In this document: one piece after another, positions 1 to 9,930 of the stretch | How the letters are laid out: every line of letters starts with the position of its first letter | How positions within the stretch are numbered: position 1 is the first letter of the stretch | Assembly (NCBI GenBank): GCA_030141605.1 | Contig: JAQGDQ010002392.1 | Coordinates: 1 to 64,000, forward strand | DNA length: 64,000 bases | Direction of reading: 5' to 3' | From: Tubiluchus corallicola | Taxonomy: Eukaryota > Priapulida > Priapulimorpha > Priapulimorphida > Tubiluchidae | Notes under the pieces: generated by a model | The model's database searches: none | The model's input: only the letters and a program-made list of their open reading frames with translations | What the model was told of the DNA's origin: nothing | Position numbers and translations under genes: made by a program

Positions 1-148
1 TAAGCAATACGTAATCGCTCATATTACTTCGTTCAGTTACGTGTACTCTCTATTATAAAATATATCTTATCTTGATTATAATTTCGACAAATTATTTTAA
101 ATCCAATAAAATAAAATAATAAAAATTTTTCTATTGTCAAAAAAAAAC

Positions 149-156
149 TAAATTTG
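149..156 (+). promoter_or_regulatory. Possible -7 box of the propionate operon
   Basis: TAAATTTG matches the Bacteroidota TAnnTTTG -7 element and lies 33 bases before the epimerase ATG. No clear TTTG is present 19-21 bases upstream (only a T run at 126-130), so the call rests on the -7 box alone. Confidence 0.35.
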
Positions 157-189
157 CATTCTTAATTTTTTTGTAAAAAATATCTACAT

Positions 190-597
190 ATGAATTTAAC
201 TCACATTGAACACATTGGCATAGCTGTAAAGAGTATTGATAACTCATTGCCTTATTATGAAAAAGTACTTGGGCTTAAATGTTACAATATAGAAGAGGTA
301 GCTGACCAAAAAGTGAAAACTGCATTTCTGAAAATAGGTGAAACAAAAATAGAGCTGCTTGAACCTACTTCGGAAGAAAGCACTATACATAAATTTATTG
401 AGAAAAAGGGGGAAGGTGTGCATCATATTGCATTCGCCTCTTCTTCATTAGATGAGGCTTTAAGAAAAGCTGATGAAAAAGGCATACAATTAATTGACAA
501 ACAGCCTCGAAAAGGAGCAGAAGGACTGAATATTGCTTTCTTACATCCTAAATCTACGCAAGGAGTGTTAACTGAACTTTGCGAAGATCCCAAGTAA
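190..597 (+). CDS. mce: Methylmalonyl-CoA epimerase
   Basis: A 135-residue vicinal-oxygen-chelate (glyoxalase fold) protein that interconverts (R)- and (S)-methylmalonyl-CoA in the cytoplasm, linking methylmalonyl-CoA mutase to the decarboxylase encoded next. The start HIEHIGIAVKSID (residues 5-17) and the later GVHHIAF segment supply the usual metal-binding histidines, and the ending LTELCED is typical of the family. Length is normal for a bacterial epimerase. It is first in a co-directional operon, 42 bases before the decarboxylase alpha gene. No mutase gene lies in the window. Family and pathway context agree, so the assignment is strong. Confidence 0.93.
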   Translation: MNLTHIEHIGIAVKSIDNSLPYYEKVLGLKCYNIEEVADQKVKTAFLKIGETKIELLEPTSEESTIHKFIEKKGEGVHHIAFASSSLDEALRKADEKGIQLIDKQPRKGAEGLNIAFLHPKSTQGVLTELCEDPK

Positions 598-639
598 ATA
601 AAAAATAGATTATATAGTATAAATATTAAACTTTCTTTT

Positions 640-2199
640 ATGGCAAACAAAGACAAAATTAAGAACCTCATAAAGCTAAGAGAGGAAACAAAGATGGGTG
701 GCGGGCAGAAAAGAATAGATGCTCAACATAGTAAGGGTAAATATACAGCACGTGAAAGAATTGAAATGCTCTTAGATGATGGAAGTTTTGAAGAGTTTGA
801 CATGTTTATTACTCACAGATGCTTTAACTTTGGAATGGAGAAAAGCAAGTTCAAGGGAGATGGGGTAGTTACTGGACACGGAACAATAGATGGTAGGGTA
901 GTTTTTGTATTTGCTCAAGACTTTACCATATTTGGTGGTTCACTATCCGAAACTGTATCTCAAAAAATATGTAAAGTAATGGATATGGCGATGGAGATAG
1001 GAGCTCCTGTAATAGGTCTCAATGATAGTGGAGGTGCAAGAATACAAGAAGGGGTCAATTCATTAGCTGGCTATGCCGAGATATTTCAAAGAAATATAGC
1101 AGCTTCTGGAGTAATACCTCAAATATCTGCTATATTTGGTCCTTGTGCAGGTGGTGCAGTATATTCGCCTGCTCTCACTGACTTTGTAATGATGACTGAC
1201 CAAACAAGCTATATGTTCCTTACAGGCCCTAAGGTGGTGAAAACTGTAACAGGTGAAGACATTACTACTGAAAACCTTGGAGGAGCTAATGTTCACGCTA
1301 CAAAATCGGGTGTATCACATTTCTTGTTAGAAAACGAGAAAGAAGGTTTGGCTCTTATACGAAAACTTATTTCATTTTTACCTTCTAACAATTTGGAAGA
1401 GCCTCCTATGTTAAAATGTAAAGACCCAATAGATAGATTGGAAGAGTCTTTGAATGAAATAATTCCTGACAATCCCAGTACTCCATACAACATTAAAGAT
1501 GTGATATATGCTGTGGTGGATGATAAAGAGTTTTTAGAAGTTCATAGAAACTACGCTAAAAATATAGTTATTGGGTTATCAAGATTCAACGGTATGCCTG
1601 TGGGTATTGTTGCTAATCAGCCCAGTTTCTTAGCAGGAGTATTAGATATAGAAGCCTCAAGGAAAGCAGCACGCTTTGTGCGTTTTTGCGATGCTTTCAA
1701 TATACCTATTGTTACATTTGTAGATGTTCCTGGTTTCTTGCCGGGTTCTGGACAAGAGTATGGAGGAGTTATCACCCACGGTGCAAAATTATTGTTTGCT
1801 TACGGAGAGGCTACTGTTCCAAAAATAACTATCACACTGAGAAAATCCTACGGTGGAGCACATATTGTAATGAGCTGTAAGCAGTTGAAAGGCGACCTTA
1901 ATTATAGCTGGCCTACTGCTGAAATAGCCGTAATGGGAGCAGAAGGAGCTATTGAGGTGTTAGAAAGTAAAACCTTAGCTTCATTAACAACAAATGAGGA
2001 AAAAACTAAATTTATAGGAGAGAAGAAAGAGGAATATAACGAGAAGTTTGCTAATCCTTATAATGCAGCTTCATATGGCTATATAGATGATGTGATAGAA
2101 CCTAGAAACACTCGTTTTAGAATAATAAGGGGCTTGGAAGTACTTGCTACTAAAAAACAATCTATGCCTCCTAAAAAACATTCTAATATTCCATTGTAA
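640..2199 (+). CDS. mmdA: Methylmalonyl-CoA decarboxylase alpha subunit (carboxyltransferase)
   Basis: A 519-residue carboxyltransferase of the propionyl-CoA carboxylase beta/MmdA family. It moves the carboxyl group from methylmalonyl-CoA to biotin on the carrier protein, giving propionyl-CoA. The two crotonase-like halves are visible: [15 protein letters not shown] in the N-half, and [13 protein letters not shown] followed by [10 protein letters not shown] in the C-half, which form the CoA pocket and oxyanion holes. Length is standard. Sequence alone does not separate a propionyl-CoA carboxylase beta subunit from a decarboxylase alpha subunit; the downstream OadG-like, biotin carrier and sodium-pump beta genes, with no biotin carboxylase nearby, favour the decarboxylase. 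Confidence 0.92.
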   Translation: MANKDKIKNLIKLREETKMGGGQKRIDAQHSKGKYTARERIEMLLDDGSFEEFDMFITHRCFNFGMEKSKFKGDGVVTGHGTIDGRVVFVFAQDFTIFGGSLSETVSQKICKVMDMAMEIGAPVIGLNDSGGARIQEGVNSLAGYAEIFQRNIAASGVIPQISAIFGPCAGGAVYSPALTDFVMMTDQTSYMFLTGPKVVKTVTGEDITTENLGGANVHATKSGVSHFLLENEKEGLALIRKLISFLPSNNLEEPPMLKCKDPIDRLEESLNEIIPDNPSTPYNIKDVIYAVVDDKEFLEVHRNYAKNIVIGLSRFNGMPVGIVANQPSFLAGVLDIEASRKAARFVRFCDAFNIPIVTFVDVPGFLPGSGQEYGGVITHGAKLLFAYGEATVPKITITLRKSYGGAHIVMSCKQLKGDLNYSWPTAEIAVMGAEGAIEVLESKTLASLTTNEEKTKFIGEKKEEYNEKFANPYNAASYGYIDDVIEPRNTRFRIIRGLEVLATKKQSMPPKKHSNIPL

Positions 2200-2249
2200 G
2201 AAAGAATAAAATAAGATAGTATATTTAACTTATAAAAATATTTTAAGCA

Positions 2250-2579
2250 ATGTATGAAGATGGATGGACAATTACAATAGTAGGGTGGCTAATTGTTATC
2301 ACCGCATTAGCCTTATTGGTAATAATATTTATAACCATACCTAAAATTATTAACTATTTTACCAATAGAAAACTAAGAAAAAAGGGAGTTACCAATACCA
2401 GTATAACTGCATATGAAGCAACAGCTATCGCTACTGCTATATTTTTGTACAATGAAGATGCTCACGAAGACGAAAGTAATATTATAACTGTGAAAAAAAT
2501 AATCAAACGATATTCTCCGTGGAATTCGAAAATATATAATGTATTACCCAATTTGGACAAAAAATTTAATAAAAGATAA
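2250..2579 (+). CDS. OadG-like small membrane subunit
   Basis: A 109-residue protein with one N-terminal transmembrane segment (about residues 8-31) followed by a basic and then acidic cytoplasmic part. In sodium-pumping decarboxylases a small gamma/delta subunit of this kind assembles the soluble carboxyltransferase with the membrane beta subunit. Similarity at the residue level is weak, as usual for this family; the assignment rests on size, topology and position between the alpha and biotin-carrier genes. The middle TSITAYEATAIATAIFLY stretch is typical of OadG-like proteins of Bacteroidota. Confidence 0.7.
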   Translation: MYEDGWTITIVGWLIVITALALLVIIFITIPKIINYFTNRKLRKKGVTNTSITAYEATAIATAIFLYNEDAHEDESNIITVKKIIKRYSPWNSKIYNVLPNLDKKFNKR

Positions 2580-2615
2580 AACTATTATAAGGTTTTTCTA
2601 AAAATATAGATATTT

Positions 2616-3050
2616 ATGAAAAAATTTAATTTTAAGATCCTTGGACAAAAGTATAACATAGTAGTTAAAAACTACGAGAGCGATATTGCTGAAATTTCTG
2701 TCAATGGAACAGACTATGAGGTGGAAGTAGAAACTAAGAAGAAAGAAGCATCTAAGACTCCTAAGTTGGTTAGAAAATCTGTAACCAATAAACCAGAAGA
2801 TGCACAAATTAAAAAAGTAGAAAATACCGAAAATAATACTCGTCAAGTTATTGCTCCATTGCCGGGGAGTATTCTAAACATATTAGTAAAAGAAGGAGAC
2901 GATGTAAAACAAGGAGATACTCTGCTTATAATGGAAGCAATGAAAATGGAAAATAATATTCCTGCAGAAAAAGGAGGCAAAATAAAATCCATTAAGGTAA
3001 ATATAGGTGACAATGTCTTACAGGGGGCTGTTCTTATAGAAGTAGAATAA
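2616..3050 (+). CDS. Biotin carboxyl carrier subunit of the decarboxylase
   Basis: A 144-residue biotinyl-lipoyl carrier protein. The C-terminal half (about 75-144) is a biotinyl domain with the EAMKMEN motif, in which K110 is the expected biotinylated lysine. The N-terminal part and a charged, proline-poor linker (40-75) separate it from the membrane partners. It shuttles the carboxyl group from MmdA to the membrane beta subunit. It lies 36 bases after the OadG-like gene and 20 bases before the beta subunit gene, consistent with one transcript. Confidence 0.92.
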   Translation: MKKFNFKILGQKYNIVVKNYESDIAEISVNGTDYEVEVETKKKEASKTPKLVRKSVTNKPEDAQIKKVENTENNTRQVIAPLPGSILNILVKEGDDVKQGDTLLIMEAMKMENNIPAEKGGKIKSIKVNIGDNVLQGAVLIEVE

Positions 3051-3070
3051 ACTAAATATGAAACGATAGT

Positions 3071-4576
3071 ATGTTTAAATTCAATTATATATTCTCATTT
3101 TTTGTAGGTGCAATATTGCTTTTTTTTAACAGCACAGCTTCGGCAAAAACAGAATTAGAAAAACGCTTACCTCAAGGTAAGTGGATATTGTCAGAAGAAT
3201 ATCCTACAAGCGAAGATTCTGATAATAAAGTAAATCATTACAAAACACTAACATTCTCCAAAAATCATAGTGTAAGATTAGACTCTTTAAAGAAAGCCTA
3301 TATAGGTAGTTGGGGTGTTGAAGGTAAAAAAATATTACTCCATTTTGGAGATTCCATTTCTAAAACTCTACACCTACTCGAAGACAACTATCTTGTAGAG
3401 GGTTCTCAGAAGTATAAAAATTATTCTAATTCTACTAGTGGATTGATGAACTTTTTTGAGTTCTCAGGTTTTGCAAATGTTACCTTTGGTAATCTTGTTA
3501 TGCTAATTGTGGGTTTAATATTCATATTTCTTGCTATAAAATATGACTATGAACCATTGTTGCTTATACCCATAGGCACAGGTATTATTATTGGTAATAT
3601 TCCTTTCTTTCAAGCAATAGGCTTTAATCTACAACTTGGTATATATCAAGAGGGTAGTGTTCTTAATTACTTATATCAGGGAGTAACAAAAGGTGTTTAT
3701 CCACCTCTTATTTTTCTTGGTATTGGTGCTATGACAGATTTCTCTTCCCTTATATCTAACCCTAAGTTAATGTTATTGGGTGCCGCTGCTCAAATAGGTA
3801 TATTCATTACATTTATTGGTGCCTTGTATCTTGGTTTTACTTATCAAGAAGCTGGAGCAATAGGCATTATTGGTGGTGCTGATGGCCCTACAGCTATTTT
3901 CATTTCTTCCATACTTGCTAAAAACTTAATAGGCCCTATTGCTATTGCAGCATATTCTTATATGGCTTTAGTACCTGTGATACAGCCTCCTGTTATGCGT
4001 CTTTTGATTACAAAAAAAGAACGAGTGATAAAGATGCGTCCACCTCGCTCAGTATCTAAGAAAGAAAAAATATTATTTCCTTTAATAGGACTATTAGTTA
4101 CTACTTACATTGCTCCTTCAGCCTTGCCTTTGTTGGGTATGTTGTTCTTTGGCAACTTGCTTAAAGAATCTACTGTAACCAATAGATTGGCCGAAACAGC
4201 TAGAAACTCTATGATAGACATAGTAACTATACTATTGGGCTTAACTGTGGGTGCTTCTACACAAGCAGATGTGTTTTTAACACCTCAATCCATATTTATA
4301 TTCCTACTTGGTGCTGCATCGTTTATAGTCGCTACAGCAGGAGGGCTACTGGGAGCTAAATTGATGAATGTTTTCTCTTCAAAGGATAACAAAATAAACC
4401 CGCTTATAGGTGCGGCTGGTGTATCTGCAGTTCCTGATAGCGCAAGAGTAGTGCAACAGCAAGGACTGAAATACGACCCTACCAATCACCTATTGATGCA
4501 CGCTATGGCTCCTAATGTAGCAGGTGTAATAGGCTCAGCAGTAGCAGCAGGTATTTTATTGAGTTTCTTAATGTAG
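3071..4576 (+). CDS. oadB: Sodium-translocating decarboxylase beta subunit with N-terminal extra domain
   Basis: A 501-residue membrane protein that decarboxylates carboxybiotin and pumps sodium ions outward. From about residue 135 onward it is the classical multi-spanning beta subunit, with GGADGPT (268-274, D271 the expected essential aspartate) and NPLIGAAGVSAVPDSARV near the C-terminus. Residues 1-25 look like a signal peptide ending STASA, and residues 26-125 form a soluble, beta-rich segment absent from shorter family members such as those of enterobacteria. This segment would be periplasmic. The operon ends after this gene in a strong terminator. Confidence 0.93.
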   Translation: MFKFNYIFSFFVGAILLFFNSTASAKTELEKRLPQGKWILSEEYPTSEDSDNKVNHYKTLTFSKNHSVRLDSLKKAYIGSWGVEGKKILLHFGDSISKTLHLLEDNYLVEGSQKYKNYSNSTSGLMNFFEFSGFANVTFGNLVMLIVGLIFIFLAIKYDYEPLLLIPIGTGIIIGNIPFFQAIGFNLQLGIYQEGSVLNYLYQGVTKGVYPPLIFLGIGAMTDFSSLISNPKLMLLGAAAQIGIFITFIGALYLGFTYQEAGAIGIIGGADGPTAIFISSILAKNLIGPIAIAAYSYMALVPVIQPPVMRLLITKKERVIKMRPPRSVSKKEKILFPLIGLLVTTYIAPSALPLLGMLFFGNLLKESTVTNRLAETARNSMIDIVTILLGLTVGASTQADVFLTPQSIFIFLLGAASFIVATAGGLLGAKLMNVFSSKDNKINPLIGAAGVSAVPDSARVVQQQGLKYDPTNHLLMHAMAPNVAGVIGSAVAAGILLSFLM

Positions 4577-4598
4577 GATATTTATTTTAGAACTATAC

Positions 4599-4623
4599 AG
4601 GGGGTAAAAAGCCCCCTTTTTTT
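4599..4623 (+). terminator. Rho-independent terminator of the propionate operon
   Basis: A six-base-pair stem AGGGGG/CCCCCT (4599-4604 with 4612-4617), a seven-base loop, and a run of seven T directly after. It sits 22 bases after the beta subunit stop codon. Confidence 0.88.
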
Positions 4624-4699
4624 ATGCAAAAAAACAAAAAAATAGTTTGGTACGCCAGTTAAGGCAAAAAAGGAGTTAAACCCCTTGAAAACAAAACTA

Positions 4700-4745
4700 A
4701 GCAAAAGTCTTTAAGGACGCTTGTAAGCAAAAATCTTTAAGGACG
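4700..4745. repeat. Two near-identical 20-bp direct repeats
   Basis: AGCAAAAGTCTTTAAGGACG at 4700-4719 and the same with one change (G to A) at 4726-4745. They lie between convergent genes (the propionate operon and panB). Role unknown. Confidence 0.6.
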
Positions 4746-4818
4746 GTTGTTTTCTGCGGTTCATCTAATAACTAAAAACTTTCAGATGTTAGTTGATTTA
4801 AGTTTTTCAGTTTTTAAT

Positions 4819-5637
4819 TTAATATTGCTCGTTCTCATTAGGAAAACTATTTTCCTTTACATCTGTAATGTAGTTTTTTACCGCCTCTTTTATTTCGTTA
4901 TACAAGTTGTGGTATCTTCTTAAAAAACGGGGCGAAAACTTGTTGTTAATACCCAACATATCTTGCAGTACTAGCACTTGTCCATCTACTTCCTGCCCTG
5001 CTCCTATTCCAATAATGGGTATTTTCACCTCTTTTGCTACTTCTCTTGCTAAATTAGCAGGAATTTTCTCTAAAACGATACCAAAACACCCTGATTTTTC
5101 AAGCAACTTAGCATCCTCCATCAATTTATCGGCTTCTTCCTTTTCTTCAGCTCTTACAACATATGTTCCATATTTGTGAATAGATTGTGGCATTAAACCT
5201 AAATGCCCCATCACGGGAATACCTGCTGAGATAATCCTATCTACTGATTCTATCACTTCTGCTCCTCCTTCCAACTTTACTGCTTCTGCCGCAGATTCTT
5301 TCATTATACGTACAGCAGATGCGAGAGCCTCCACTGAATTACCTTGATATGTGCCAAAGGGCATATCACAAATAACCAATGCTCTTTTCACTGCTCTTGC
5401 TACAGAACTAGCATGATATATCATTTGGTCTAAGGTAATAGGCAATGTAGTATCGTAACCTGCCATTACGTTAGAGGCAGAATCTCCCACTAAAACACAA
5501 TCAATTTGGGCATCATCTAAAATTTTAGCAATGGAAAAGTCATAACCCGTAAGCATTGAAATTTTTTCACCTTCGCGTTTCATTTCTTGCAATACGTGTG
5601 TAGTTACTTTTCTTCGTTCCTGTTTCGCTGCTGACAT
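4819..5637 (-). CDS. panB: 3-methyl-2-oxobutanoate hydroxymethyltransferase
   Basis: A 272-residue cytoplasmic enzyme of pantothenate synthesis that adds a hydroxymethyl group from methylene-tetrahydrofolate to ketoisovalerate. The TIM-barrel signatures are clear: [12 protein letters not shown], then [17 protein letters not shown] with the metal-binding aspartate, [21 protein letters not shown], and [17 protein letters not shown] near the C-terminus. Length is typical. The neighbouring minus-strand genes are not pantothenate genes, so it is a solitary pan gene. Confidence 0.96.
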   Translation of the reverse strand: MSAAKQERRKVTTHVLQEMKREGEKISMLTGYDFSIAKILDDAQIDCVLVGDSASNVMAGYDTTLPITLDQMIYHASSVARAVKRALVICDMPFGTYQGNSVEALASAVRIMKESAAEAVKLEGGAEVIESVDRIISAGIPVMGHLGLMPQSIHKYGTYVVRAEEKEEADKLMEDAKLLEKSGCFGIVLEKIPANLAREVAKEVKIPIIGIGAGQEVDGQVLVLQDMLGINNKFSPRFLRRYHNLYNEIKEAVKNYITDVKENSFPNENEQY

Positions 5638-5667
5638 TAGTTATAATGTTTTATTATTTTTAAACTC

Positions 5668-6309
5668 TTAATTCTTAGTTAAACTATTTTGCAATACTTC
5701 TTTTGCCTCATTACCCATATTAAATAAAAGGTCAATAATACTCAAATTAGGTGTAAAATTAAACTTTTCTTCAAATACTTGATAATAACTTTGAGGAGAA
5801 AAATTATTGTCCTTTACTTGTTTGATTCTTTTAGGGTGAATGCTATACCTAAAATCATTTATCTCTTCGTATTCTTTTTTATAGTGTGTAGTAACTTCTA
5901 TTTTCTTATTTATGTTTAGCAATTGACATAGGGTTGCTTGTATTTCAAAATTAAAGTCAAACAAATATTTGTATTTCTTCTTATAAAATGGCAACAATTC
6001 ATCTATGTAAAACTCATAATAAGCAGATGAGCCATAAGCTGATTGTATTGACTGATAATGTAATTTTTGCCACTGGATACTATAATCTATTCTTACATCT
6101 TTGATAAGTACTTTTTGGTTATAGTTGTGTTGTATAGGTATAGAAAGAGGTAATATTCCATTTGCTCCCAATATATTACAACGATTACGATAGCTTTGTT
6201 TTATATAATTTTCATATTTTTCAATAAGAATAGTGGTATAGTCTATCAGTTTTGTAAAATACTGAATAGGTGGTAGATAAGCCGTAGTAAGAACAACTTT
6301 ATCATTCAT
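5668..6309 (-). CDS. WbqC-like family protein
   Basis: A 213-residue protein of the WbqC family, recognised by the N-terminal VLTTAYLPPIQYFTKL and the GANGILPLSIPI segment followed by a stretch of conserved hydrophobic and tyrosine residues. Members occur in polysaccharide clusters or, in Bacteroidota, directly after lepB, as here; the biochemical role is not established. The gene abuts lepB, whose stop codon ends at 6310, so translation is probably coupled. No signal peptide. Confidence 0.8.
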   Translation of the reverse strand: MNDKVVLTTAYLPPIQYFTKLIDYTTILIEKYENYIKQSYRNRCNILGANGILPLSIPIQHNYNQKVLIKDVRIDYSIQWQKLHYQSIQSAYGSSAYYEFYIDELLPFYKKKYKYLFDFNFEIQATLCQLLNINKKIEVTTHYKKEYEEINDFRYSIHPKRIKQVKDNNFSPQSYYQVFEEKFNFTPNLSIIDLLFNMGNEAKEVLQNSLTKN

Positions 6310-7701
6310 CTATTTAATAGTTGAAAACATACGCGACCACCTGATACTATTAACGAAATTTTTATCTTTATTCAATGAAAGCCAAATAAACATAGGCTTA
6401 CCTACTATGTGGGTTTGTGGCACAAAACCCCAATAGCGAGCATCTGAAGAATGATGCCTATTGTCGCCCATCATCCAATAATAGTTGAATTTAAAAGTAT
6501 ACTCATTTGCCAATTCTCCGTTGATATATATAGTTCCATCTTTTACTTCTAAATTGTTGTTTTCGTATATATCAATAATTCTTTTATATATGGGTAAATT
6601 TTTCATATTTAGAGAAACAGTAGCTCCTGCTTGCGGTATATAAAGAGGACCAAAATTATCTTCATTCCAAGGGTAATCTTCTGAATGGGGAAATATTCTT
6701 ACATCAAATCGTTTCTCAGGTGATACTAACCTTGTAACAGACAACACAATAGTTAGTTCTTTTATTTTTTGAGCTTTGGCTTCTGATAAAGGCAGGATAC
6801 CATATGCCAAATAAAATCTAATATCATCACTACTCACACCTAACCGCTGAAGCAATTTACTATTTATTGTTTGTCCATTAGTTCTTATGTAGTAATTATA
6901 TTGTAGCTCATCATTTACAATATCTGTTTTTATTCCATTGGTATATACTACTCCATCTTTTATTTCCAAAGTATCTCCCGCTATGGCTACACATCTTTTT
7001 ATGTAGTTATCCGTTTTATCTACAGGACGATACACCACATCATAGGTACTATAAATTACTTCTCTGGCTTGTTTTTCATACATTTTATTATCTAAAATAT
7101 GCTTTTCCTCTGCTTTATCCTGTTGTTTCAATTTGTCTGCCACTTCTCTTAGTATGTCATAATAGCTTCGGGCTTGTTGCTGTATCACCACAGTGTCTCC
7201 TTCTGGAAAGTTAAATACTACTACATCATTTCTTTTTATTTGGGATGTTCCTTTTAATCTATGATGCTTCCACTGTATCCACGTCAAAAACGAGGGCTTT
7301 TTTTCCGAAAAGGGCATTGTATGTTGAACAAATGGAAAAGATAAAGGAGTATAAGGCACACGTGGCCCGTAACTTACTTTGCTTACAAATAGATGGTCGC
7401 CTACTAACAACGATTTTTCCATAGAGCCAGTAGGTATTTTGTAATTTTGAAACAGAAAAGTATTGATAAGTGTTACTGCAACTACTGCAAAAATAATAGC
7501 ATCTAACCATTCTATTAAAAAATGATTTTTCTTTTTCTTGTCTTTGTGCTTCCAAAACGTCCAGTTAACTTTCTTACTAATATATAAATCATATATAACA
7601 ACTAATCCGGGTAACAACCAGTAATTTTGCAACCAAATAACCCACAATAAATAAACGATGCTTACAATAATATATTTAATGTGTTCTCTTGTTAGTTTCA
7701 T
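6310..7701 (-). CDS. lepB: Signal peptidase I
   Basis: A 463-residue inner-membrane protease that removes signal peptides from exported proteins. Two N-terminal membrane segments (about 8-40 and 64-84) precede the catalytic domain. The serine lies in PTGSMEKS (S93) and the general-base lysine in NYIKRCVAIAGD (K235). The box near the end, MMGDNRHHSSDARYWGFVP, is the family's conserved domain E. It is longer than the E. coli enzyme because of insertions between the catalytic boxes, which is usual in Bacteroidota. It lies upstream of, and abuts, the WbqC-like gene. Confidence 0.95.
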   Translation of the reverse strand: MKLTREHIKYIIVSIVYLLWVIWLQNYWLLPGLVVIYDLYISKKVNWTFWKHKDKKKKNHFLIEWLDAIIFAVVAVTLINTFLFQNYKIPTGSMEKSLLVGDHLFVSKVSYGPRVPYTPLSFPFVQHTMPFSEKKPSFLTWIQWKHHRLKGTSQIKRNDVVVFNFPEGDTVVIQQQARSYYDILREVADKLKQQDKAEEKHILDNKMYEKQAREVIYSTYDVVYRPVDKTDNYIKRCVAIAGDTLEIKDGVVYTNGIKTDIVNDELQYNYYIRTNGQTINSKLLQRLGVSSDDIRFYLAYGILPLSEAKAQKIKELTIVLSVTRLVSPEKRFDVRIFPHSEDYPWNEDNFGPLYIPQAGATVSLNMKNLPIYKRIIDIYENNNLEVKDGTIYINGELANEYTFKFNYYWMMGDNRHHSSDARYWGFVPQTHIVGKPMFIWLSLNKDKNFVNSIRWSRMFSTIK

Positions 7702-7813
7702 TTGTTTTTCTTTTTGGTAGTTCTTGTAATAATGCCTATTTTTCTAATAGCACCTTATCTCTACAATATCACTTATTAATAAACTGACTGATGGTATTTT
7801 CAAGTTTTAAATG

Positions 7814-8539
7814 TTAACTCTTGGTTAAACATAATAAATCTTCCATACCATAAAAACCTGTTTTTTCTTTCATAAACTCAGCAGCTAACACCGACCCAAA
7901 AGCGAAGCCTTTTCGTCCTTTGGCATTATGTTTTATCTCTATGGTATCTATATCTGAATTATATTTTATTATGTGTCTGCCCGGCACTTCCCCCTCTCTT
8001 ATTGCTTCTATGGGAATAGTGTCTTTTTCATCTGTGCTATTTAGTTCCCATTTCGTTTTTCTATCAATATTTTTTATCAGTCCTTCGGCAAGTGTAATAG
8101 CTGTACCACTGGGTGCATCTAATTTGTGTATATGGTGTGTCTCCTGCATACTGACGTCATAATTATTGTGGTCATTCATTATCTTAGCCAATTGCTTATT
8201 GATTTGAAAGAAAATGTTGACTCCCACAGAGAAATTAGAAGCATAGAAAAATCCCTTTTTATCCGTTTTGCAAATACTTTTTACTTCTTCTAACTTTTTC
8301 AACCATCCTGTAGTGCCTGATACCACAGGTACGCCAGCTTCAAAACATTTCAAAAAGTTTTCATAAGCTGTCTCTGGTGTGGTAAATTCTATGGCTACAT
8401 CTGCTTTCTTTAAATTAGCTGAGTTAAGCTCGTTTGCATTATCCGCATCTATTGTTAAAACTATCTTATGTCCTCGTTCCAAGGCTATTTTCTCTATCTC
8501 CTTTCCCATCTTCCCATATCCTATTAGGGCTATTTTCAT
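7814..8539 (-). CDS. dapB: 4-hydroxy-tetrahydrodipicolinate reductase
   Basis: A 241-residue cytoplasmic NAD(P)H enzyme of the lysine/diaminopimelate pathway. The N-terminal Rossmann motif is IALIGYGKMGKEIEK; the substrate region is ETHHIHKLDAPSGTA, which carries the catalytic histidine pair and lysine; FGSVLAAEF is also conserved. Length is slightly below the E. coli protein, as in other Bacteroidota. It lies between ffh and lepB on the same strand, with 112 bases to lepB. Confidence 0.95.
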   Translation of the reverse strand: MKIALIGYGKMGKEIEKIALERGHKIVLTIDADNANELNSANLKKADVAIEFTTPETAYENFLKCFEAGVPVVSGTTGWLKKLEEVKSICKTDKKGFFYASNFSVGVNIFFQINKQLAKIMNDHNNYDVSMQETHHIHKLDAPSGTAITLAEGLIKNIDRKTKWELNSTDEKDTIPIEAIREGEVPGRHIIKYNSDIDTIEIKHNAKGRKGFAFGSVLAAEFMKEKTGFYGMEDLLCLTKS

Positions 8540-8595
8540 TATTGTACTAAGTTGTAATGTTGCAATATCTAAAATATATTTGTTCTTTTACCTTA

Positions 8596-9930
8596 TCACT
8601 TTTGTTGCATATTTTTCATCATATTCATCATACCTTTGGCTTTTCCTGTTGTCATCATTCGCATCATTTTTCGTGTTTGTTCGAACTGTTTAAGAAACTG
8701 ATTGACCTCTTGGATAGAATTTCCACTTCCTGCTGCTATCCTTTTCCTTCTACTACCATTCAATACTTGTGGGTTTTCTTTCTCGTAGGGTGTCATAGAA
8801 GATATAATAACTTCCATATTTCTAAAAACATCATCGTCTACATCTACATTCTTCATAGCCTTGCCAACACCGGGTATCATACCTACAAGATCTTTCATAT
8901 TACCCATTTTTTTGATTTGGCTTATCTGGCGTAAAAAGTCATTGAAAGTAAATTTATTTTTCGCTATTTTCTTATGCAGTTTACGGGCTTCTTTTTCATC
9001 GTACTGCTCTTGTGCCTTCTCCACCAGCGATACGATATCTCCCATTCCCAATATCCTATCTGCCATACGGTCAGGATAAAACACATCTATAGCGTTCATT
9101 TTCTCGCCCGTTCCTACAAATTTTATAGGTTTATTTACCACTTTACGAATAGAAAGAGCTGCTCCACCGCGCGTATCACCATCTAATTTGGTTAATATCA
9201 CCCCGTCAAAATTCAGAGTATCGTTAAACTCCTTAGCCGTATTTACAGCATCCTGCCCTGTCATAGCATCCACCACAAAGAGTGTTTCGCTTGGTTTTAT
9301 TGCTTTCTTGATGTTAGAAATCTCTTTCATCATTTCCTCGTCCACTGCTAACCGCCCTGCTGTATCAATAATCACCGTATTTAGCCCATCGTTCTTTGCT
9401 TTTTTAATAGCATTCTGGGCTATTTTTACTGGATTTTTGCTTCCCTCCTCTGTATATACAGGAACATCTATTTGCTCACCTACTATTTTTAACTGCTCTA
9501 TTGCCGCAGGACGATACACATCGCAAGCCACAAGCAAGGGCTGTCTACCTTGTTTGGTTTTAAGTAGAGATGCTAACTTTCCTGAGAAAGTAGTTTTTCC
9601 CGAGCCTTGTAAGCCCGACATCAAAACAACAGCAGGTTTACCCTGTATGTTAATATCCGTTTTTGTGCTGCCCATCAATTCAGCCAATTCATCGCGCACT
9701 ATTTTTACCATCATTTCATTGGGTCGTACAGCATTTAGCACATCTTGTCCTAGTGCTTTTTGCTTTACGTCCTCCGTAAAAGTTTTGGCTATTTTATAAT
9801 TGACATCAGCATTAAGAAGGGCTTTTCTTACATCTTTTAAGGTTTCCGCTACATTAATTTCTGTAATCTTACCCTGCCCTTTCAACAGTTTAAACGAGCG
9901 TTCTAACCTTTCTGATAAACTTTCAAACAT
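8596..9930 (-). CDS. ffh: Signal recognition particle protein Ffh
   Basis: A 444-residue SRP54 GTPase that binds 4.5S RNA and signal sequences of nascent membrane proteins. The N domain occupies about 1-90 and the G domain starts with the P-loop GLQGSGKTT (106-114); DTAGRL and TKLDGDTRGGAALS are the further GTPase motifs. The C-terminal M domain is methionine-rich, ending MMRMMTTGKAKGMMNMMKNM. Length is typical. Upstream on this strand is a TACTTTTG box (9967-9960) but no matching -33 element. Confidence 0.97.
   Translation of the reverse strand: MFESLSERLERSFKLLKGQGKITEINVAETLKDVRKALLNADVNYKIAKTFTEDVKQKALGQDVLNAVRPNEMMVKIVRDELAELMGSTKTDINIQGKPAVVLMSGLQGSGKTTFSGKLASLLKTKQGRQPLLVACDVYRPAAIEQLKIVGEQIDVPVYTEEGSKNPVKIAQNAIKKAKNDGLNTVIIDTAGRLAVDEEMMKEISNIKKAIKPSETLFVVDAMTGQDAVNTAKEFNDTLNFDGVILTKLDGDTRGGAALSIRKVVNKPIKFVGTGEKMNAIDVFYPDRMADRILGMGDIVSLVEKAQEQYDEKEARKLHKKIAKNKFTFNDFLRQISQIKKMGNMKDLVGMIPGVGKAMKNVDVDDDVFRNMEVIISSMTPYEKENPQVLNGSRRKRIAAGSGNSIQEVNQFLKQFEQTRKMMRMMTTGKAKGMMNMMKNMQQK

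Noticed and set aside
1-60. A gene end at the left edge of the window
   Set aside because: Neither strand gives an open frame running into the edge that can be assigned.
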